Source: Lachnocurva sp045579705
GTDB taxonomy: Bacteria > Bacillota > Clostridia > Lachnospirales > Lachnospiraceae
Assembly: GCA_045579705.1 (NCBI GenBank)
Contig: JAZNMP010000022.1
Location: forward strand, 1-20,315
DNA: 20,315 nt
Direction: 5' to 3'
A program made the translations under genes and the position numbers. The notes beneath the pieces are model-generated. The model saw only the letters and a list, made by a program, of their open reading frames with translations. It had not been told where the DNA came from and searched no databases. The first letter of the stretch is position 1. The number at the start of each line of letters is the position of its first letter. Of the stretch, positions 15,509-20,315 are shown one piece after another.

Positions 15509-15836
15509 TCTGTGTTTTCTTATGAGATTTTGAAATAACACAGAGTTTTAAGGAAGGCTGGGCAGCTTTAGCTACGTAGTTTCTGTGTTTTATGAGAGAT
15601 ACTGCTTAAAACACAGAGTTTCGAGCTTGTAGTAGACTTTGTAATCTGTGAAGTTCTGTGTTTTTGAAGATAAAGGTAAGAATACACAGAGAATACATGT
15701 GGTGGCCGTCTGGAGTATTAGAGAAAGTCTGTGTTTTCTAGTGAATATGAAATAAAACACAGACTTTAGGAGTTGAATCAGGACTTACGAGCAGACAAAC
15801 TCTGCGTTTTTGATTATTTATGCTTAAAAACACAGA
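15509..15836. repeat. Array of five palindromes with exact 73-bp period
   Basis: Five 36-bp units start at 15509, 15582, 15655, 15728 and 15801, exactly 73 bases apart, and end at 15544, 15617, 15690, 15763 and 15836. Each has the left arm TCTGTGTTTT (the last unit has TCTGCGTTTT) and a right arm close to AAAACACAGA, so each can fold into a hairpin with a 16-base loop. The loops differ, and so do the 37-base stretches between units. The fourth unit has a 14-bp perfect stem (15724-15737 with 15754-15767). The 36/37 geometry recalls a CRISPR array, but the unit interiors are not conserved. I do not recognise the family. No protein reading frame explains it. Confidence 0.9.
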
Positions 15837-15847
15837 AAAGCCATTCT

Positions 15848-15869
15848 TGCGGCGTAGCCGCACTTGCTT
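15848..15869. repeat. 22-bp hairpin direct repeat, right copy
   Basis: This is the same 22-bp sequence as at 15460-15481. Here it continues into a run of seven T residues in all, so on the + strand it could work as a small terminator after the array. Confidence 0.8.
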
Positions 15870-15876
15870 TTTTTCA

Positions 15877-15994
15877 CTTTGGTATAGGGAAAAGCTTGAT
15901 AGAGCGGAATTCCCAATACTATATCGAGCTGACAAGCTTGATTTAGGAGCTTTGGTATAGGGAAAGAGCTTGAAATAGAGAGATTCCCTATAAG
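15877..15994. repeat. Second palindrome pair with about 73-bp period
   Basis: Two further hairpins share the left arm CTTTGGTATAGGGAA at 15877 and 15950, again 73 bases apart. The right arms are TTCCCAATA (15910-15918) and TTCCCTATA (15984-15992), the second shifted by one base. Arm sequence differs from the upstream array but unit size and period are the same. The sequence between is not conserved. Confidence 0.8.
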
Positions 15995-16079
15995 TACGTG
16001 AAAACGTGTGCATGCCACATATAGATATAGCTTTGAGGCAGACATAGGAAAGATTTTTTTATTTTTTCTTAAAAAACTA

Positions 16080-16107
16080 TAAACTTTATAAACACATTCT
16101 CCGATAT
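16080..16107 (+). promoter_or_regulatory. Sigma-28 (SigD/FliA)-type promoter of flagellin 1
   Basis: TAAA at 16080-16083 and CCGATAT at 16101-16107 match the -35 and -10 elements of Firmicutes flagellar sigma-28 promoters, with spacing near the usual 15-16 bases. The predicted start is around 16113, giving a leader of about 110 bases. Confidence 0.75.
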
Positions 16108-16175
16108 ATATGTTCGTGAGCTTTGGGAAGGTCCATGGAGCCCAAGGTTCACAGTTACTAGTTATTTTTAGCAAA

Positions 16176-16213
16176 CCGAATGCAAAGGAATGTATTCGGG
16201 CAAATCAAGGAGG
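16176..16213 (+). promoter_or_regulatory. Probable CsrA-binding hairpin and ribosome site of flagellin 1
   Basis: CCGAATGCA (16176-16184) pairs with TGTATTCGG (16191-16199) and presents AAGGAA in the loop. A second CAAGGAGGA overlaps the ribosome site at 16206-16213. A GGA hairpin loop plus a GGA at the Shine-Dalgarno is the arrangement by which CsrA represses flagellin translation in Bacillus subtilis. CsrA and its partner FliW are not in the window. Confidence 0.6.
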
Positions 16214-16222
16214 AACATAATT

Positions 16223-17659
16223 ATGGCAATGGTAGTACAGCATAATATGCAGGCGATGAACTCAAATCGTATGCTTGGCGCTACAACAACAGCACAGGCA
16301 AAGTCAACAGAGAAGCTTTCTTCAGGATTTAAGATCAACCGTGCAGCAGATGATGCAGCTGGTCTTACAATTTCTGAGAAGATGAGAAAGCAGATCAAAG
16401 GTCTTAACCGTGCTTCAACAAACGCACAGGATGGTGTATCTGCAGTACAGACAGCTGAAGGTGCTCTTACAGAAGTTCACTCAATGCTTCAGAGAATGAA
16501 CGAACTTGCAGTACAGGCTGCAAACGGTACAAACTCTAAGTCTGACAGAGATGCTATTCAGTCAGAAATCGGTCAGCTTACAACAGAAATCGATCGTGTA
16601 GCTGATACAACAAAGTTCAATGAGACTTACCTTCTTAAGGGAGACAAGACTCAGGCTTCTAAGACTGTAAACATGGCTGCTCATGATGCAGGTCTTAAAG
16701 GAACACTTGTTGACAACGGAGACGGAACAGCTACATTCACAATGGATAAGCTTAAGGCTTCTGACTCAGTAACAATCGGTGGTAGAAACTACACAATCGG
16801 TGCTTCAGCTGATACAGCTGAAGGTCTTGCAAAAGAAGGTCTTGGCAAGAAGGCTTCTGATTCTTGGGTTGCTGGAGATAAGATCAAAGTTAATAATGTT
16901 GAGTACACTTATAAGGCTGCTGGTAAGGATGCTGCAGGCGAAGATGCTGAGGCAGGATTCTATGCTGGTGATCTTAAGAAGGGCGAAAACAAATCAGCTT
17001 CAGATCTTATTAAAGCTGGTGCAAATGTTGAAGCTGGAACACAGAGCTTCCACGTTCTTGATGATAATAATAGCGGTGTTGATAAGAATGACGCTACAGT
17101 TATCTCAAGCCAGAAAGCTTATGATCTTGCAAAGGCTGAACTCAAGACAGCTAACGCTATTGGTGATACAAAGGGAACTGCTAATGTAACTGCAGATTCT
17201 ACAAACAATAACAAGTTTAAAATCACTACTGGTTCAGCAGATGTACCTTCAGCACTTTCATTCAACCTTCACGTTGGATCAGATGCTGATATGACAAACA
17301 AGATCAATGTAAACGTAGAAGCTATGACATCTGATTATCTTGGAATCAAGGGACTTAACGTATCAGATGATAACGGAAACGCTGCTACATATGCTATCGA
17401 CGCTATCGCAGATGCGGTTTCAAAAGTATCATCACAGAGATCATCTCTCGGTGCTGTTCAGAACCGTCTCGAGCACACAATTGCAAACTTGGATAACATT
17501 TCAGAGAATACTACAGCTGCTGAGTCACGTATCCGCGACACAGATATGGCTTCTGAAATGGTAACATATTCAAAGAACAATATCCTCGCTCAGGCTGGTC
17601 AGTCAATGCTCGCACAGGCAAACCAGAGCACACAGGGTGTTCTTTCACTTCTCGGCTAA
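16223..17659 (+). CDS. fliC: Flagellin 1
   Basis: The protein has 478 residues and is the main filament subunit. The conserved N-terminal D0/D1 helices run to about residue 145 (MAMVVQHNMQAMNSNRMLG, then 'KLSSGFKINRAADDAAGLTISEKMR'). A lysine- and threonine-rich variable middle spans roughly 145-375. The C-terminal D1/D0 helices follow (RSSLGAVQNRLEHTIANLDN ... ending SMLAQANQSTQGVLSLLG). The middle has many Ser/Thr residues where O-glycans could attach. The N-terminal block 'LQRMNELAVQAANGTN' corresponds to the region recognised by TLR5 in other flagellins. A frame extension to 16190 is ignored because the ATG at 16223 follows AAGGAGG and starts the conserved protein. A terminator follows. 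Confidence 0.97.
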   Translation: MAMVVQHNMQAMNSNRMLGATTTAQAKSTEKLSSGFKINRAADDAAGLTISEKMRKQIKGLNRASTNAQDGVSAVQTAEGALTEVHSMLQRMNELAVQAANGTNSKSDRDAIQSEIGQLTTEIDRVADTTKFNETYLLKGDKTQASKTVNMAAHDAGLKGTLVDNGDGTATFTMDKLKASDSVTIGGRNYTIGASADTAEGLAKEGLGKKASDSWVAGDKIKVNNVEYTYKAAGKDAAGEDAEAGFYAGDLKKGENKSASDLIKAGANVEAGTQSFHVLDDNNSGVDKNDATVISSQKAYDLAKAELKTANAIGDTKGTANVTADSTNNNKFKITTGSADVPSALSFNLHVGSDADMTNKINVNVEAMTSDYLGIKGLNVSDDNGNAATYAIDAIADAVSKVSSQRSSLGAVQNRLEHTIANLDNISENTTAAESRIRDTDMASEMVTYSKNNILAQAGQSMLAQANQSTQGVLSLLG

Positions 17660-17736
17660 TAATCACGTCGCGTAAGTGTAAGACTTTGAAATATGTTAGT
17701 AATTCTAAGCATGTTGCAAAAGTAAGCTAGTCTAAG

Positions 17737-17770
17737 AGAATCCAATCCGTAAGGGTTGGATTCTTTTTTT
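17737..17770 (+). terminator. Intrinsic terminator after flagellin 1
   Basis: A 12-bp stem (AGAATCCAATCC with GGGTTGGATTCT, one G-U pair) around GTAA is followed by seven T residues, 78 bases after the flagellin stop. Confidence 0.92.
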
Positions 17771-17876
17771 GTGTTTGACTGAGAAAAAGCAGAATGTTAA
17801 TGTGGAAATCAGGGAATAGTTAAGTAAAGTATTAATTTAGAAGAGTATTAAATCTCGGATATTTTAGGAGGGGGAT

Positions 17877-18812
17877 ATGGGAAAAAAAGAAGTAAAGCTA
17901 CGTCGATTTGCCTTGATTTTGATATTTCTATTAATAGCAGGGGGAGCTATGAGTCTGATTCCGACTTTGACAGGGCATGATGATGGAAAAGGGGTTAATA
18001 CGGATGCCCAAATGACAAAGACATCCAGTGGGAAAAAGTCAAGTATCAAATATGATTTCATAAATCCGAGCGGTGAAACTCTTGAAACCAGAATCAATAC
18101 TCCGAAGGGATTTGTACGTTCAAATGCCGAGAAGGAATCTCTGACTGAATTTATAAGAAATTATCACGTGGAAGCCGATGGAACACCAGTTCATCTATAT
18201 ACAGGTAAAGCTAAAACATCAAAGAATCATGTTGCAGTTTTTTCCATGAAGGTTGGGGAAAAAGACCTGCAGCAATGTGCTGATTCTGTAATTAGAATGT
18301 ATGCGGAATATTTCAGAAGTGTTGGAAAGGATTCTTTGATTTCGTTTCATTTTACAAATGGGTTTAAATGTGATTGGGATAGTTTCAGGTCTGGAAAACG
18401 TATCTCAGTTTCAGGAAACAATGTAGACTGGGGAAAAAGCGGACCAGCAGGAAATACAGATGAGATATTTGAGGCATATCTCAATACAGTTTTTACGTAT
18501 GCAGGAACTGCTTCTATGAATAACGAAGTGAAGAAGATATCGGAGGATGAAATTCAGGTTGGCGATGTATTCCTAAAGGGCGGTTCTCCGGGACATGTTG
18601 TAATGGTAGTCGATACATGTGAAAAAGATGGAAAGAAAGCGTTTCTTCTGGCACAGGGGTATATGCCTGCTCAGCAGTTTCACGTGCTGAAAAATCCATT
18701 ACACAAAGATGACCCTTGGTATTACGTGGATGAGATTAAATATCCTTTTTACACACCGGAATATACTTTTGGTAAGGAAAGTCTAAAGAGACCGCTTTAT
18801 CAAGAGTTTTAA
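17877..18812 (+). CDS. DUF4846-family protein, membrane-anchored or exported
   Basis: The protein has 311 residues. A basic N-terminus (MGKKEVKLRR) is followed by a hydrophobic segment at about 11-31, an uncleaved anchor or signal peptide, with no lipobox cysteine. The remaining ~260 residues match my memory of DUF4846: 'SLTEFIRNYHVEADGTPVHLYTG' (about 88-110), LQQCADSVIRMYAEYF, 'TYAGTASMNNEVKKI' and GDVFLKGGSPGHVVMVVD (about 230-247) before 'LLAQGYMPAQQFHVLKNP'. The GSPGHVV.VVD strand recalls NlpC/P60-like folds, but the catalytic cysteine is not evident to me. No function is assigned to the family. It starts after an AGGAGGGGG ribosome site and lies between two flagellin genes on the same strand. 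Confidence 0.78.
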   Translation: MGKKEVKLRRFALILIFLLIAGGAMSLIPTLTGHDDGKGVNTDAQMTKTSSGKKSSIKYDFINPSGETLETRINTPKGFVRSNAEKESLTEFIRNYHVEADGTPVHLYTGKAKTSKNHVAVFSMKVGEKDLQQCADSVIRMYAEYFRSVGKDSLISFHFTNGFKCDWDSFRSGKRISVSGNNVDWGKSGPAGNTDEIFEAYLNTVFTYAGTASMNNEVKKISEDEIQVGDVFLKGGSPGHVVMVVDTCEKDGKKAFLLAQGYMPAQQFHVLKNPLHKDDPWYYVDEIKYPFYTPEYTFGKESLKRPLYQEF

Positions 18813-18837
18813 GGCTATTGCGTTTAGGTCCGTCTAA

Positions 18838-18920
18838 TAGAGAGTAATTAATGTCGAATACTAAACTTTGTCTTAAAGATTTCGATTTTAGTGGAATTGC
18901 TTTTTGCGCTGTCATATAAT
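18838..18920 (+). promoter_or_regulatory. Possible promoter region of flagellin 2
   Basis: TATAAT at 18915-18920 lies in the 220-base gap before flagellin 2, with a weak -35. The same 14-base element TAGAGAGTAATTAA found at 11773 occurs at 18838-18851, but 63 bases from TATAAT. No sigma-28 CCGATA-type element like that of flagellin 1 was seen, so the two flagellins may be driven by different sigma factors. Confidence 0.45.
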
Positions 18921-18938
18921 AACGATGTAAAAAATGCG

Positions 18939-18968
18939 AAGAAATAATAAGCCTAGATATTATTTCTT
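18939..18968 (+). promoter_or_regulatory. Perfect 11-bp inverted repeat in the flagellin 2 leader
   Basis: AAGAAATAATA (18939-18949) and TATTATTTCTT (18958-18968) pair around an eight-base loop. It lies between the TATAAT and the CsrA-like hairpin. It is not followed by a strong T-run, so it is more likely an operator or leader hairpin than a terminator. Confidence 0.6.
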
Positions 18969-18985
18969 TACATACATTGTAGTAC

Positions 18986-19026
18986 CCGAGCCTCAAGGAT
19001 GGAGGCCGGTCATATCAAGGAGGAAA
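18986..19026 (+). promoter_or_regulatory. Probable CsrA-binding hairpin and ribosome site of flagellin 2
   Basis: GCCTC (18990-18994) pairs with GAGGC (19002-19006) around AAGGATG, close to the CsrA consensus core ACARGGAUG, and an outer CC/GG pair can extend it. CAAGGAGGA then overlaps the ribosome site at 19017-19025. Stem sequences differ from flagellin 1 while the GGA loop is kept. Confidence 0.6.
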
Positions 19027-19031
19027 AAATT

Positions 19032-20315
19032 ATGGCAATGGTAGTACAGCACAACATGCAGGCGATGAACTCAAATCGTATGCTTGGAACAACAACTAGT
19101 GCACAGGCAAAATCTACAGAGAAACTTTCATCAGGTTTCAAAATCAACAGAGCTGCTGATGATGCAGCAGGGCTCACAATCTCAGAAAAGATGAGAAAAC
19201 AGATTAAAGGTCTAGATAGAGCTTCAACAAACGCACAGGATGGTGTATCTGCAGTGCAGACAGCTGAAGGTGCTCTTACAGAAGTTCATTCTATGCTTCA
19301 GCGTATGAACGAGCTTGCAGTTCAGGCAGCTAACGGAACAAACTCTAAATCTGACAGAGATGCAATCCAGTCTGAAATCGAGCAGCTTACAACTGAAGTA
19401 GACCGTGTTGCTGAGACAACAAAGTTCAACGAGACATACCTTCTTAAAGGTGACAGCACTCAGGCTTCAAAGACTATCAATCTTGCAGCACATGATGCTG
19501 GTCTTAAAGGAACACTCGTAGATAATGGTGATGGTACAGCTACATTCACAATGGATAAGCTCAAGGTTGCTGATAGTGTAACTATCGGTGGAAAGACTTA
19601 TACAATCGGTGCAGCAACTACATCAGCAGAGAACCTCGTAAAGAAGGGACTCGGAATGTCTACAGCATCAGCATTTACAGCAGGTAAAACAGTTACAGTT
19701 AACAATGTAGAGTACAAGTACTCATCAGGCGGATCAACAGCAGCAGGTTCAGCTTACACAGCTGGATGGTATGCAGGAACACCTGCAGTAGGTGCTGGAA
19801 AGGGTGCAACATCACTCTTCGCAGCAGGTGCAGACGTTGTAGCCGGAACAAACAAGTTCCATGTTATCAAAGATTCTAATAACGATAAAATTGATGATAA
19901 CGATGCTACAGTAATCACAGCTCAGAAGGCTTATGACCTTGCAAAGGCTGAGCTTAAGACTGCAAACGCTGTAGGTGATACAAAGGGCCATGCTGCAGTT
20001 ACAGCAGATGCAAGCAAGCCTAATAAGTTTACAATCCAGACAGGTCAGGCAGAAATTCCATCTGCACTTTCATTCAATCTTCATGTTGGATCAGATGCTG
20101 ATATGACAAACAAGATTAATGTAAATGTAGAGTCTATGACTTCTGACTACCTCGGAATCAAGGGACTTAACGTGTCTGATGACACTGGAAATGCTGCAAC
20201 ATATGCAATCGATGCAATCGCAGACGCAGTAGCAAAGGTTTCTTCACAGAGATCTTCACTCGGTGCTATCCAGAATCGTCTCGAGCACACAATCGCTAAC
20301 TTGGACAACATTTCA
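19032..20315 (+). CDS. fliC: Flagellin 2, C-terminus beyond the window
   Basis: There are 428 codons open to the window edge, starting with ATG after AAGGAGG. The N-terminal D0/D1 region is nearly identical to flagellin 1 (MAMVVQHNMQAMNSNRMLG, then KLSSGFKINRAADDAAGL). The last visible residues are RLEHTIANLDNIS in the C-terminal D1 helix, so about 45 residues should be missing. The middle region differs more: it has an Ala/Gly/Thr-rich segment (SSGGSTAAGSAYTAGWYAG and similar) where flagellin 1 has a Lys/Asp/Glu-rich one. The shared ends point to a duplication with diversification of the exposed domain. The filament may contain both proteins, or the two may alternate. Confidence 0.96.
   Translation, partial: MAMVVQHNMQAMNSNRMLGTTTSAQAKSTEKLSSGFKINRAADDAAGLTISEKMRKQIKGLDRASTNAQDGVSAVQTAEGALTEVHSMLQRMNELAVQAANGTNSKSDRDAIQSEIEQLTTEVDRVAETTKFNETYLLKGDSTQASKTINLAAHDAGLKGTLVDNGDGTATFTMDKLKVADSVTIGGKTYTIGAATTSAENLVKKGLGMSTASAFTAGKTVTVNNVEYKYSSGGSTAAGSAYTAGWYAGTPAVGAGKGATSLFAAGADVVAGTNKFHVIKDSNNDKIDDNDATVITAQKAYDLAKAELKTANAVGDTKGHAAVTADASKPNKFTIQTGQAEIPSALSFNLHVGSDADMTNKINVNVESMTSDYLGIKGLNVSDDTGNAATYAIDAIADAVAKVSSQRSSLGAIQNRLEHTIANLDNIS

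Noticed and set aside
15509..15836. CRISPR array (36-bp units separated by 37 bp)
   Set aside because: The geometry fits, but only the 10-base ends of each unit are conserved and the central 16 bases differ in every unit. True CRISPR repeats are near identical along their length. No cas genes are visible in the window.
15738..16174. Minus-strand open frames in the palindrome region
   Set aside because: They cross the repeats, have no ribosome sites and no recognisable protein pattern. They arise from the AT-rich palindromic sequence.
18890..18912. Sigma-54 promoter before flagellin 2
   Set aside because: TGGAATTGC...TTGC looks similar, but the GG-GC distance is one base too long for the strict -24/-12 spacing.

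Overview
The window reads as a flagellar glycosylation region of a motile Gram-positive anaerobe, most likely a Lachnospiraceae member (Butyrivibrio/Roseburia-like). The evidence is AT-rich coding sequence with strong AGGAGG-type ribosome sites, two near-identical flagellins of the type common in that family, a sigma-28-type promoter of Firmicutes form, and what look like CsrA sites in the flagellin leaders. Almost all genes lie on the + strand.

Layout. (1) 1-135: the end of an IS3-type insertion sequence, minus strand. (2) 283-2226: a pseudaminic-acid-type CMP-sugar synthetase (PseF) and an ATP-grasp ligase. (3) 2237-7723: a compact phosphonate block: LicD-type transferase, a three-domain nucleotidyltransferase/nucleotidyltransferase/PEP mutase protein, an iron-type alcohol dehydrogenase and phosphonopyruvate decarboxylase. 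Together these could make phosphonoacetaldehyde, reduce it to 2-hydroxyethylphosphonate, activate it with a nucleotide and attach it to a glycan. (4) 7741-11178: a small predicted BECR-fold nuclease, a structured leader or small RNA ending in a terminator, a SAM methyltransferase, a PseG-like enzyme and a PLP-fold enzyme. (5) 11203-11750: a 6S-like RNA gene followed by a long hairpin. (6) 11832-14930: a shortened epimerase, a second ATP-grasp enzyme and a second PseG-like enzyme. (7) 14977-15418: second copies of both the 6S-like RNA and the long hairpin. (8) 15460-15994: an array of palindromes with an exact 73-bp period. (9) 16080-20315: flagellin 1, a lipobox-less membrane-anchored DUF4846 protein, and the start of flagellin 2, which runs off the window.

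A working model is that the glycan genes build a nonulosonic-acid-type sugar and decorate it with a phosphonate and perhaps other groups, for attachment to the flagellins encoded next door. The link to flagellin is inferred from proximity only; a surface polysaccharide is the alternative. The genes at 11832-14930 look like an exchangeable cassette bracketed by repeated RNA genes. The least explained signal is the 73-bp palindrome array upstream of flagellin 1: five hairpins share 10-bp arms at exactly fixed spacing, while the loops and spacers differ.
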